Shown here one piece after another: positions 44,650 to 52,639 of a stretch of 64,000 nucleotides of DNA. Positions within the stretch are counted from its first letter, which is position 1. Every line of letters begins with the position of its first letter. The stretch comes from Photobacterium proteolyticum. Its GTDB lineage: Bacteria > Pseudomonadota > Gammaproteobacteria > Enterobacterales > Vibrionaceae. The DNA lies in the NCBI RefSeq assembly GCF_001939735.1, contig NZ_MJIL01000076.1:1-64000 (forward strand), written 5' to 3'. The notes beneath the pieces are model-generated. The model did no database searches. It was given only the letters and a program-made list of their open reading frames with translations, and was not told where the DNA came from. The position numbers and the translations under genes are program-made.

Positions 44650-44762
44650 ATACGGGAGGCCGATGCATTTCTTTGTCGACCCTGGTGACTACTCTGTCAC
44701 TGGCTTCATTCACCTATTGTCATCCCCGAAAGGCTGCAACTTAGTGAATAAAGCTCGGAGTT
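44650..44762 (-). promoter_or_regulatory. molybdenum cofactor (Moco) riboswitch
   Basis: On the minus strand the moaA leader contains ACTCCGAGC, GCCTTTCGGGG, CCAGGGTCGAC, CAAAGAAATGCATCGGCC and CTCCCGTATTTGGAAAGG in order. These are the conserved blocks of the Moco RNA motif upstream of Escherichia coli moaA, and the last block leads straight into the Shine-Dalgarno sequence. Binding of the cofactor would be expected to reduce moaA expression. Edges are approximate. Confidence 0.85.
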
Positions 44763-44765
44763 ATG

Positions 44766-44810
44766 GCTGCTGCACACATGATTATATCGCCTAGCGACAT
44801 GTGCAGCGGC
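44766..44810 (-). promoter_or_regulatory. inverted repeat overlapping the likely moaA promoter
   Basis: GCTGCTGCACA (44766-44776) and TGTGCAGCGGC (44800-44810) form an 11-bp inverted repeat (one G-T). On the minus strand a TATAAT hexamer (44781-44786) lies inside the repeat, just upstream of the riboswitch. No good -35 is seen, suggesting an activator-dependent promoter, or the repeat may be a hairpin at the RNA 5' end. Confidence 0.5.
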
Positions 44811-44952
44811 TTAATTATTATAACCTATCAGAGAAAGTGCTTTATTGACAAATCTCTGAAAAAAACGTGTTGCATTCTACCTTTCGTAAGAATTCACGAC
44901 AATACTACTAAAGGGAAGATAGTAAAAAATTCTCATAAAAAGTGGGGGAATT

Positions 44953-45180
44953 ATGTCCAACATTATTGAATCTGCGACTGTTGACGATATTGCACTCTAT
45001 TTGCAGCGAGAAGAAGGACTGGATGCGAAGCGTGCCCATGAGCAGGCGATGCGTGTCATTGATGGCTTCAACGACATGATGGAAAAGGGGATCATTAAAG
45101 GCTGGTACTTCAACGAACAAAGCCATCTTGAGTTATTGCCTAGTGACAATGCACTGAAAATCATTGCGAATCAGAAATAA
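44953..45180 (+). CDS. hypothetical 75-residue protein
   Basis: Small protein (MSNIIESATVDDIALYLQREEGL...) with a strong GTGGGGG six bases before ATG 44953. Residues 9-45 look helical and amphipathic (DAKRAHEQAMRVIDGFNDMMEKG), followed by a short GWYFNEQSHLELLPSD segment. It has no signal peptide or metal motif. TGCGAAT/ATTCGCA (45165-45171 with 45180-45186) forms a hairpin over its stop codon. The family is unknown to me; it sits between the divergent moa operon and the LonN-domain gene. Confidence 0.75.
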   Translation: MSNIIESATVDDIALYLQREEGLDAKRAHEQAMRVIDGFNDMMEKGIIKGWYFNEQSHLELLPSDNALKIIANQK

Positions 45181-45348
45181 TTCGCATAATGCACAGTGCA
45201 AATTGCAGTGAGATTCGCAATATGCAATTGCACGCATTAAATCAATTTTAAAGCACCACCGTACGGCCAAAATAGCGGTATAAAATTCCGGCATCACAAT
45301 TGCATTGTCTAAGTTACCTGACAACTATAACGACAGTTGGAGCCGATT
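45181..45348 (+). promoter_or_regulatory. TGCA-rich upstream region of the LonN-domain gene
   Basis: Within about 60 bases (45188-45250) lie TGCACAGTGCA, TGCAAATTGCA, GCAATATGC and TGCAATTGCA, overlapping palindromes all built on TGCA; CAATTGCATTG recurs at 45297. The density suggests an operator cluster. The regulator is not identified. Confidence 0.4.
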
Positions 45349-45924
45349 ATGAAACAGTCTATACCGCTACTTTTTCAACAGCGCCATGTGTTACCCGGTG
45401 GGAGAATGCCAATACGTGTTGCCCCGGGTCCACAAATGGATGCATTCAAGGCTGCCCTAACCTCTGATATTGGCTTTGGTATCTGTATGTTTGACGAAGC
45501 CGAACATGGCCATCACTTCTTCCATATCGGAACTCGAGTAACTGTTGAAGATTTAGACACTTCAGCCTTGGATGGTTCACTGATTGTTACTGTTTACGGC
45601 CATGAAAACTTCCGAATCAACGCTCTGGAACAAGACGATAGCGGTGTCTTCTCCGGTGAATATGACATTATCCCACAGTGGCCGGAAGTCGAGATTCGCA
45701 ACGACCAAATTGTTCTGGCAGACAAGCTCAAGCAGATGTTCAACAAGCACCCTGAACTCAACCAACTTAATTTAAATAAAGAATTCAACAATTTAAGCTG
45801 GCTATGTCAGCGCTGGCTAGAAATACTGCCTGTGCCTGCAAGCGAAAAGCAAGCGCTGCTTAACACGCCTAACTGCCAGGATACCTACGACTATCTGATG
45901 AGTATTATGCAAAAACCGCACTAG
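45349..45924 (+). CDS. LON N-terminal substrate-binding domain protein
   Basis: A 191-residue stand-alone LonN (PUA-like) domain protein without the ATPase or protease of Lon. It begins MKQSIPLLFQQRHVLPGGRMPIRV, then IGTRVTVEDLD and GSLIVTVYGHENFRI as in Lon N-domains. ATG 45349 with TTGGAG upstream is favoured over TTG 45337. In vibrios such a gene often accompanies the luxO-yvcK locus. The biochemical role is unknown; related proteins are called peptidase S16. Confidence 0.85.
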   Translation: MKQSIPLLFQQRHVLPGGRMPIRVAPGPQMDAFKAALTSDIGFGICMFDEAEHGHHFFHIGTRVTVEDLDTSALDGSLIVTVYGHENFRINALEQDDSGVFSGEYDIIPQWPEVEIRNDQIVLADKLKQMFNKHPELNQLNLNKEFNNLSWLCQRWLEILPVPASEKQALLNTPNCQDTYDYLMSIMQKPH

Positions 45925-45965
45925 CCGCGTTTCATCCCAATACACTGTCGTTTTATGTGTGTTCG

Positions 45966-45995
45966 CCTCTCGTGCCCCGGTACGGGAGGTTTTTT
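45966..45995 (+). terminator. terminator of the LonN-domain gene
   Basis: CCTCTCGT (45966-45973) pairs with ACGGGAGG (45982-45989), one T-G pair, followed by TTTTTT. Confidence 0.85.
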
Positions 45996-46117
45996 ATTGT
46001 CAAATTAGCACCATACGTGACTTATACTCCATCTCGTCCAGACCTATTTGTAATTCACATAGCGATTTGTATACACTGACCGTTCTATTTTGATAACAGA
46101 TTTATGCAACTACGGCT

Positions 46118-47014
46118 ATGACTACAACCAATATTGCTGATGCTAAAATTGTTGCCATTGGCGGCGGACACGGCCTTGGCAGGATCCTGTCTGCACTCTC
46201 TGACTATGGCTCTCAGGTTACAGGAATTGTAACAACAACCGACAATGGGGGCTCTACTGGCCGTATTCGAGCTTGCCAGGGAGGAATTGCATGGGGAGAT
46301 ACCCGAAACTGTATCAACCAACTCATTACCGAGCCCTCAGTAGGCTCAATGATCTTCGAATACCGGTTTCGAGGAAATGGTGAGTTAAGTGGTCATAATC
46401 TCGGTAACTTGATGCTTAAAGCTCTGGATAACCTCTCTATTCGTCCTCTAGAAGCTATCAACCTGATCCGTGACATGCTCAAAGTGAAAACCCATATCGT
46501 TCCTATGTCTGAGCACCCTGCCGATTTGGCAGCCATGATTCAAAGTGGCGAAATAATCAGCGGCGAAACCAGCGTTGATGAGTTACAGGAAGTGCCACAG
46601 CGACTCTATGTCGAACCAGCCGTTCCAGCCACAAAGGAAGCTGTCACCGCCATCGAGGAAGCAGATGTGATTTTACTGGGGCCGGGCAGCTTCTTAACCA
46701 GTGTCATGCCACCGCTATTACTCAAAGAAATAGAACTTGCTCTTAAGAACTGCAACGCCAACATCGTCTTTGTCACTAACCTAGATAAAGAAAATGGACC
46801 TGCCGGGATGATGTCCCTTGATGTGATGCTGCATTGGTGTGAAAGGGCAATGGGCGGACGCCAGGTTGATGGCGTCCTGTCGGATCAATACCGCTCTGAA
46901 TTAGATCCGCGATATCACCAGGTGATTGAAGATCTGGCCTCGAGCAACCACGAATGGCGCCATGATCGGGAGAAATTAAAGCATGCGATTAATAAGCTCA
47001 TCGTTGCTAGCTAA
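46118..47014 (+). CDS. yvcK: YvcK/CofD-like gluconeogenesis factor
   Basis: A 298-residue member of the 2-phospho-L-lactate transferase (CofD)/YvcK fold. In Bacillus YvcK is needed on gluconeogenic carbon sources and for cell shape; it binds UDP-sugars. The nucleotide motif is IGGGHGLGRILSAL near residue 13, with TTTDNGGSTGRIR and GDTRNCINQL following. The central GPGSFLTSVMPPLL is also characteristic. Its 3' end overlaps the convergent luxU by 39 bases. Confidence 0.92.
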   Translation: MTTTNIADAKIVAIGGGHGLGRILSALSDYGSQVTGIVTTTDNGGSTGRIRACQGGIAWGDTRNCINQLITEPSVGSMIFEYRFRGNGELSGHNLGNLMLKALDNLSIRPLEAINLIRDMLKVKTHIVPMSEHPADLAAMIQSGEIISGETSVDELQEVPQRLYVEPAVPATKEAVTAIEEADVILLGPGSFLTSVMPPLLLKEIELALKNCNANIVFVTNLDKENGPAGMMSLDVMLHWCERAMGGRQVDGVLSDQYRSELDPRYHQVIEDLASSNHEWRHDREKLKHAINKLIVAS

Positions 47015-47335
47015 CTGCTTGTATTCTATTGCCATCCCTTTGACCATCTGTGTGAATTCAGACAGGTGGTCATTCATCCACTGATCCTGACCTTGCTTAA
47101 CCCGAGATTCACACTCTTGTGCCATTTCAGCTAGTTCATCAGCACCAAAACTTGCAGCGCTGCTTTTTATCGCATGACTAATTTCCCGGACCTGACTGAT
47201 AGTAGGTTGATCTGATAACTGACGTAAGTACTGCTCCAGCTCGTCACTGAAGACGTTTAGCAACAATGTTACTGTGTCCTGACCAACTTCTTCAGATAAG
47301 CGTTTGATTGTAGATGCATTAATACTCATTGCCAT
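46976..47335 (-). CDS. luxU: quorum-sensing phosphorelay protein LuxU
   Basis: Single-domain HPt protein that carries phosphate from sensor kinases (LuxN, LuxPQ, CqsS) to LuxO. The 119-residue product has the phospho-accepting His54 in REISHAIKSSAASFGA. The ATG directly abuts the luxO stop codon; a second ATG two codons later is also possible. The last 39 bases overlap the convergent yvcK end. Confidence 0.95.
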   Translation of the reverse strand: MAMSINASTIKRLSEEVGQDTVTLLLNVFSDELEQYLRQLSDQPTISQVREISHAIKSSAASFGADELAEMAQECESRVKQGQDQWMNDHLSEFTQMVKGMAIEYKQLASNDELINRML

Positions 47336-48790
47336 TTATTTTATCTCCCTGTTACTACCTGCCGCTTCCTGCCAGGCCTGTAATTTTCTGTATATCGTCG
47401 ATGGGCTGACTTCCAACAAACCCGCTGCTCGGGGAATATTTCCCTCACACGCATCAATCGCGGCCTGAATGGCGCGTTTCTCAACAACCCACAAGGGTTC
47501 AATTTGCGATTTATCGATGGAATGATTGTGAGAAACCCCATCACGAGCGTCCGCATCATTTTGCGGTTCAGCAGTTAGCTGAACAGTACGTGCAATTTCT
47601 GCGCCACCTCCACCAGATATAGGCGGAGGTACCATGTCCAGCGTGACCTCTTCACCGGTATTCAATACCACAATGTTTCGGATCACATTTTGCAGTTCAC
47701 GGACATTCCCCTGCCAGCTATGGCGCTGAAACAGATTGATGACCTGAGGAGAGAAGCGGCTAAAGTTCTTGCCTTCTTCTACTGACATCAGAGCCAGTAA
47801 AGCATGAGCAATTTCAATGACATCCTCGCCACGATCCCTAAGCGGCGGCAAGGTGACGGGAATCACATGCAGGCGATAATACAAGTCTTCACGAAAACGC
47901 CCTTCCTGAACCTCAACCCATGGATTACGGTTAGTTGCACATACAAAGCGAACATCCACTGTACTCGTTTTGGATGAACCGACTTTCTGGTAGGTTCCGG
48001 TCTGGATAAAGCGCAGTAACTTGCTTTGCAAATCCAAATCCATTTCACAAAGCTCATCAAGAAACAGTGTCCCTTTGTTAGCAAGCTCAACGGCTCCCTG
48101 CCTTTCGGTCGAAGCTCCGGTAAACGCCCCTTTAACATGGCCAAACAGTTCGCTTTCTATGAGCTCTTTCGGAATCGCCGCACAGTTCAAAGCCACAAAA
48201 GGATGATCATTCCGCGGGCTTGCCGCATGCACTGCTTCTGCACAGACTTCCTTACCTGTGCCGCTTTCTCCGGTAATAAATACCGTTGCCTTACTAGAAG
48301 CCGCAGACTCAATCACTCGATACACAGCCTGCATTGGAAGGCTGTTACCAATAAACCCTTGGTACTGCGCCCCGCCCTGTTTGGACTTTTGGCGCTCTTT
48401 CGGTGCTTTATTCTCTTCTTTAAGCGCGTTGTTAACGGTGATCCGCAAACGGTCCGCTTCACACGGCTTGATCAAAAAATCCTGAGCACCATGGCGCATG
48501 GCTTCTACGGCCACGTCGATGGAACCATGTGCGGTCATGATCACCACCGGAATATTACCATGATCTCGTCGAACAGATTCCAGCACTTCCATGCCTGTCA
48601 TGTCAGGCAGTCGAAGATCAAGCAATATTAAGTCAGGAGTAATATCTTTGACGAAGCTAAGTGCTTCCGTCCCGGTTCCAACAATACTGACCATTAACCC
48701 CAGGGGATTTAAGTAAGATTTGTATAAGGCCGCAACCGAGGCGGTATCTTCTACCATTAAAACTTGTCGCTGAGTTGACCTGCTGTCCAT
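47336..48790 (-). CDS. luxO: quorum-sensing sigma54-dependent response regulator LuxO
   Basis: Activates qrr sRNA genes with sigma54 at low cell density. The 484-residue NtrC-type protein has a receiver domain with Asp58 in [14 protein letters not shown], an AAA+ domain with Walker [15 protein letters not shown] and the sigma54-contacting GAFTGAS loop, and a C-terminal Fis-type HTH ([20 protein letters not shown]). GGAGGGG precedes ATG 48790. It is divergent from qrr1 and followed without a gap by luxU. Confidence 0.97.
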   Translation of the reverse strand: MDSRSTQRQVLMVEDTASVAALYKSYLNPLGLMVSIVGTGTEALSFVKDITPDLILLDLRLPDMTGMEVLESVRRDHGNIPVVIMTAHGSIDVAVEAMRHGAQDFLIKPCEADRLRITVNNALKEENKAPKERQKSKQGGAQYQGFIGNSLPMQAVYRVIESAASSKATVFITGESGTGKEVCAEAVHAASPRNDHPFVALNCAAIPKELIESELFGHVKGAFTGASTERQGAVELANKGTLFLDELCEMDLDLQSKLLRFIQTGTYQKVGSSKTSTVDVRFVCATNRNPWVEVQEGRFREDLYYRLHVIPVTLPPLRDRGEDVIEIAHALLALMSVEEGKNFSRFSPQVINLFQRHSWQGNVRELQNVIRNIVVLNTGEEVTLDMVPPPISGGGGAEIARTVQLTAEPQNDADARDGVSHNHSIDKSQIEPLWVVEKRAIQAAIDACEGNIPRAAGLLEVSPSTIYRKLQAWQEAAGSNREIK

Positions 48791-48896
48791 TGCCCCTCCA
48801 AAGCCTTTCTTCCTAAACTAATTGTAATCAATAGAAAAAAAACTGTTATGAGAAATTTCAAACTTTCTAAATTCCCATTATGAATCGCATATTGAT

Positions 48897-48909
48897 TTGC
48901 AAAATGCAA
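48897..48909 (+). promoter_or_regulatory. LuxO operator (UAS) for qrr1
   Basis: TTGCAAAATGCAA matches the LuxO site TTGCA-N3-TGCAA exactly. It is 111-123 bases upstream of the predicted qrr1 start, a normal enhancer distance for a sigma54 promoter, and about 110 bases upstream of luxO, where it could also mediate autoregulation. Confidence 0.85.
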
Positions 48910-48992
48910 ATAACAACGCGATAGATAGAGAAAACGGTGACAAATTACTCGTTAAGCGTCGCAAAAAAGTCCAATTATCAAGGTCAAAAAAG

Positions 48993-49009
48993 TTGGCACG
49001 GAGTCTGCA
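48993..49009 (+). promoter_or_regulatory. sigma54 (-24/-12) promoter of qrr1
   Basis: TTGGCACGGAGTCTGCA has GG at -24 and GC at -12 with the right spacing. Counting from the GC puts +1 at 49020, exactly the T that begins the Qrr sequence. Confidence 0.9.
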
Positions 49010-49019
49010 TTGATTACAT

Positions 49020-49122
49020 TGACTCTTTCCTGAGAGTCAACCTAGCCAACTGACGTTGTTTGTGGAATTTTTTCACTAAAACAATGACGCCAACCGAATC
49101 TGTTCTCGGTTGGCTTTTTTTT
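49020..49122 (+). ncRNA. qrr1: quorum-regulatory small RNA Qrr1
   Basis: About 103 nt. Stem-loop 1 is TGACTCT/AGAGTCA (49020-49026 with 49033-49039). The conserved pairing core CTAGCCAACTGACGTTGTT follows at 49042-49060. The terminator is GCCAACCGA/TCGGTTGGC (49089-49097 with 49106-49114) then nine T. Core, size, sigma54 promoter and position between luxO and uvrB all match Qrr1 of other vibrios. With Hfq it represses luxR/hapR-type mRNAs and others at low cell density. Confidence 0.95.
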
Positions 49123-49170
49123 TATGAAGGGGCGGGAGAAGCGCAAGAGCCTAACCAGGCCCTTGTGACG

Positions 49171-51195
49171 TTAGCTGTTTACAATGAACTGCTCTCGCAT
49201 CGAGTGGATCTTATCGCGCAGCTCGGCGGCTTTCTCAAATTCCAGATTCTGCGCCAGGTCATACATTTCTGATTCCAACTGCTGAATTTCAATCTCCAAC
49301 TGCTGCGGTGACATGGTCGTGTACGTACCTTTCTGTTCGGCAACCTGATGAAGCTGAGCCGCCTTATTTGGCCTGCTACGCTTACCCGGCTGACCTAATT
49401 CCATGATATCAGATACCGCTTTGTTAAGCGCCTTAGGAACAATGCCACGCTCTTCATTATAGGCTTGCTGCTTTTCCCGGCGGCGATTGGTTTCGTTCAT
49501 GGCCCGCTCCATCGAACCCGTAATGCGATCAGCATACAATATTGCCTTACCTTCAAGGTTTCGGGCAGCACGTCCGATGGTCTGGATCAACGAGCGCTCC
49601 GAGCGAAGGAACCCCTCTTTATCGGCATCAAGAATCGCCACCAGAGAAACCTCAGGCATATCAAGGCCTTCTCGCAGCAAGTTTATCCCTACCAGTACAT
49701 CAAACTCACCCAGACGCAGATCCCGGATGATCTCGACCCGCTCAACCGTATCAATATCCGAATGAAGATAGCGTACCCTAACACCATGCTCATCCAGGTA
49801 CTCAGTCAGATCCTCTGCCATCCTCTTTGTCAGTGTCGTAACCAGAACCCGCTCGCCTTTGGCCTCGCGGATCCTAATCTCTGACAACAGGTCATCAACC
49901 TGGGTCGCTACCGGGCGAACTTCAATCTGCGGATCAAGCAGCCCTGTCGGGCGCACAACCTGCTCGGCAATATCACCGCCCGACTGCTCGATTTCATAGC
50001 TGCCCGGCGTTGCTGAAACGTAGAGGGTCTGCGGTGCCAGCGACTCAAACTCCTCAAACTTAAGCGGACGGTTGTCGAGGGCAGACGGCAATCGAAAGCC
50101 GTACTCGACAAGATTTTCCTTACGAGAGCGGTCACCGCGATACATGGCGCCAATTTGCGAGACGGTAACATGCGACTCATCAATGATAAGCAGGCCATCG
50201 GCTGGCAGGTAGTCAAACAATGTCGGAGGCGGCTCACCCTCAGCTCGTCCGCTGAGATAACGCGAGTAGTTTTCGATACCAGAACAAAAGCCCAACTCAT
50301 TCATCATTTCAATATCAAACTGGGTACGCTGAGCTATGCGCTGCTCTTCCACGAGCTTGTTATTTTCTAAAAGCTGCTTTTTGCGAACCTCGAGCTCTAC
50401 TTTGATTTTTTCTACCGCCTCAAGGATACGTTCACGCGGTGTGACATAGTGAGTCTTAGGATAAATGGTGCAGCGAGGCAGGTCTCGCTTTAGCACGGCT
50501 CCCGTCAGCGGATCAAATGCGCTGATGCAGTCCACCTCATCATCGAACAGTTCAATCCGTACAGCATCTTTTTCCGATTCAGCCGGAAAAATATCAATGA
50601 CTTCCCCCCGGACGCGGAAGGTGCCTCGCTCAAAAGCGACATCATTACGCGTATATTGCAGTTCAGCCAGCCGACGGAGAATATCACGCTGATCCAGCAT
50701 GTCACCACGGCGAACATGCAACATCATCTTAAGGTATGAATCCGGATCACCCAGGCCATAAATCGCAGAGACGGAAGCAATAATAATAACGTCACGTCGC
50801 TCCATCAGTGCCTTAGTTGCCGATAGGCGCATCTGCTCAATATGGGCATTCACCGACGCATCTTTCTCTATAAAGGTATCGGTCGTCGGAACATAGGCTT
50901 CCGGCTGGTAATAATCATAGTACGAAACAAAGTATTCCACGGCGTTATTCGGAAAGAACTCCTTCATTTCACCATAGAGCTGGGCCGCCAGGGTTTTATT
51001 AGGGGCAAGGATCAAGGTGGGCCGATCCGCTTCTGCTATAACATTGGCTACAGTAAAAGTCTTCCCCGAGCCCGTCACACCCAGCAATGTCTGGTGAGCA
51101 AGCCCCGCATCCAAGCCTTCCAGCAACTGGTTTATCGCTGTGGGCTGATCGCCGGAAGGAGAAAAGCGGGAAGATAAGTTAAACGTTTTGCTCAT
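49171..51195 (-). CDS. uvrB: excinuclease ABC subunit B
   Basis: Damage-verifying helicase of nucleotide excision repair. I start at ATG 51195 ([20 protein letters not shown], 674 residues, the family length); the frame runs 23 codons further without similarity. Walker A is [14 protein letters not shown], the DEAD-type motif is IIDESHVT, the beta-hairpin [12 protein letters not shown] lies near residue 95, and the C-terminal UVR motif ([22 protein letters not shown]) binds UvrC. No canonical SOS box CTGT-N8-ACAG was found by eye nearby. Confidence 0.97.
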   Translation of the reverse strand: MSKTFNLSSRFSPSGDQPTAINQLLEGLDAGLAHQTLLGVTGSGKTFTVANVIAEADRPTLILAPNKTLAAQLYGEMKEFFPNNAVEYFVSYYDYYQPEAYVPTTDTFIEKDASVNAHIEQMRLSATKALMERRDVIIIASVSAIYGLGDPDSYLKMMLHVRRGDMLDQRDILRRLAELQYTRNDVAFERGTFRVRGEVIDIFPAESEKDAVRIELFDDEVDCISAFDPLTGAVLKRDLPRCTIYPKTHYVTPRERILEAVEKIKVELEVRKKQLLENNKLVEEQRIAQRTQFDIEMMNELGFCSGIENYSRYLSGRAEGEPPPTLFDYLPADGLLIIDESHVTVSQIGAMYRGDRSRKENLVEYGFRLPSALDNRPLKFEEFESLAPQTLYVSATPGSYEIEQSGGDIAEQVVRPTGLLDPQIEVRPVATQVDDLLSEIRIREAKGERVLVTTLTKRMAEDLTEYLDEHGVRVRYLHSDIDTVERVEIIRDLRLGEFDVLVGINLLREGLDMPEVSLVAILDADKEGFLRSERSLIQTIGRAARNLEGKAILYADRITGSMERAMNETNRRREKQQAYNEERGIVPKALNKAVSDIMELGQPGKRSRPNKAAQLHQVAEQKGTYTTMSPQQLEIEIQQLESEMYDLAQNLEFEKAAELRDKIHSMREQFIVNS

Positions 51196-51848
51196 ACTTG
51201 CGTTCCGTAGTAGAGAGGGGTTATGGGACATTTTGCTGTTATGGTAAGGCTTGTCAATAATCACTGTCAGTTCACCCCTTCTCTACTCCGCACGCTTGTC
51301 CGTTACTCACGTGCTGCTTGCTAGCATCGAGAAAAATCTTAAAAAAATTAAAATCAAGGATTGAACAATTTTAACCTTAGGCGTATTATCACCGCCCACG
51401 AACAAGAATGTCTTTGTTCAGCTATACTTCAGGCTGTTGATAGCAGGCCTATAAAATTCCTTAAAAACACTCTCCTCAAGAGCGATCATCCACAGCTTTT
51501 CCCACAATTGATTCAAATCAATTCACAAGCAACTGTATACTTGGCATTCTCTAAAGTATTTATTCTAATTGATTCATATATATTCTGCCGTAAATTCCTA
51601 TATCGCTATAATACAACTATTTATTCTCTCTACGACCATGTTGTACAAAATATAACCACAGCGGTCTACCTATCGCCGTCGTGGCATTTTCCAAACATCC
51701 ATCAACACACTTATCCACAGTTTCCGTGGATAACTCGCCTAACCCCTTGCCAAGTCTGGGCCGAACAAAATCAAGTGAATTTTAATCGCAATTTTAGAAA
51801 TCAGTTTTGTGCAGTTATTATCGGTATTCACTCACCTCGACAAAAAAA
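51196..51848. promoter_or_regulatory. 650-bp uvrB upstream region with FNR-type and DnaA-type palindromes
   Basis: No credible protein gene. TTGATTCAAATCAA (51508-51521) is a perfect match to the FNR/CRP-family site TTGAT-N4-ATCAA. TTATCCACA (51711-51719) and its inverted partner CGTGGATAA (51725-51733) are DnaA boxes arranged as a palindrome; TCATCCACA (51486) and TTTCCCACA (51498) are weaker relatives. The open frame 51361-51861 spans these sites but lacks a ribosome-binding site and ordinary composition. Confidence 0.55.
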
Positions 51849-51868
51849 CGGCAAGCCGTAGCCTGCCG
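51842..51868 (-). terminator. dcuC-pepE terminator
   Basis: On the minus strand CGGCAGGC pairs with GCTTGCCG around TACG (51849-51868), one G-T, then TTTTTTTG. Confidence 0.85.
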
Positions 51869-51890
51869 CTCTCTTATACCTAAAAGCTAT

Positions 51891-52628
51891 CTAGCAGCTA
51901 TGTGCCATCAGGAACTGAATATTCTGCTGCTCAGAATAATATAAAGGCTCGTTACCATAGCTAAAGAGCTTGAGATCTTTGCCGTTTGCACTGTGGTAAC
52001 TAAGCTGGTCGTTATGTAAATGCAACCAGGTTCCTTCAGGAATACCGATAACGGGTTCGTGCTGGTTCACTTCCAGAAATTCCTGAATACGCTCATCTCG
52101 AGTTTCGCCATTATGACCTTCAACTTTCGCTTCCAGATAATGCGGATTGATTTGGAACGGTACCAAATTCAGTGACGGCAAGACGGCACCGGTAATAATT
52201 GGCATATCGTTGGTAGTCCGAATAGTCGGACAGGCAATATTCGTACCTGCGCTCCAGCCAATATAAGGAACACCACGGTCAAGCACGGCTTTGCGTATTG
52301 GACCGACAAGCCCCAAGTCATGCAGTGTCTTGTTCAGTACCCAGGTATTTCCGCCGCTAACCAAAATGCCATCTGCCGCCTTGAGTGCCGCAACAGGATC
52401 CTTGGCCTGATGAAGGCCTGTAACCTGGCAATCCAGCCCGAGAGCATCAAATGTCTGCTGAACCATGGCTACACGATCATCATGGCTTGAACGGATAACC
52501 GCATATGGGATCAGTACCCATTTTTTGGCGCCGGTTCGTTTAACCTGCTCGATAATAGCTTCACTGGCAAATCCCATGACATGTTCGTTACCGGCAATTT
52601 TGCCGTTGCTCAACATCAAAATATCCAT
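51891..52628 (-). CDS. pepE: dipeptidase E (alpha-aspartyl dipeptidase)
   Basis: Serine peptidase of family S51 cleaving Asp-X dipeptides in the cytoplasm. The 245-residue protein has the nucleophile in YIGWSAGTNIACPT near residue 122 and GILVSGGNTWVLNKTL before it; the expected histidine lies in INPHYLEAK. AGGGGA precedes ATG 52628. It begins 11 bases after the dcuC stop, so the two are co-transcribed and probably feed released aspartate into C4-dicarboxylate metabolism. Confidence 0.94.
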   Translation of the reverse strand: MDILMLSNGKIAGNEHVMGFASEAIIEQVKRTGAKKWVLIPYAVIRSSHDDRVAMVQQTFDALGLDCQVTGLHQAKDPVAALKAADGILVSGGNTWVLNKTLHDLGLVGPIRKAVLDRGVPYIGWSAGTNIACPTIRTTNDMPIITGAVLPSLNLVPFQINPHYLEAKVEGHNGETRDERIQEFLEVNQHEPVIGIPEGTWLHLHNDQLSYHSANGKDLKLFSYGNEPLYYSEQQNIQFLMAHSC

Positions 52629-52639
52629 CTCTAATCCCC

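Noticed and set aside
51196..51320. LexA/SOS box for uvrB
   Set aside because: No CTGT-N8-ACAG was found by eye near the start; a motif scan could change this.
51196..51848. Replication origin suggested by DnaA boxes
   Set aside because: Only one perfect and one near-perfect box, no GATC cluster, no 13-mer array, and no dnaA, gidA or parAB genes nearby.
51361..51861. 166-codon plus-strand frame between uvrB and pepE
   Set aside because: No ATG-plus-ribosome-binding-site start, ends in the pepE terminator, unnatural composition, and spans the DnaA and FNR-like palindromes.
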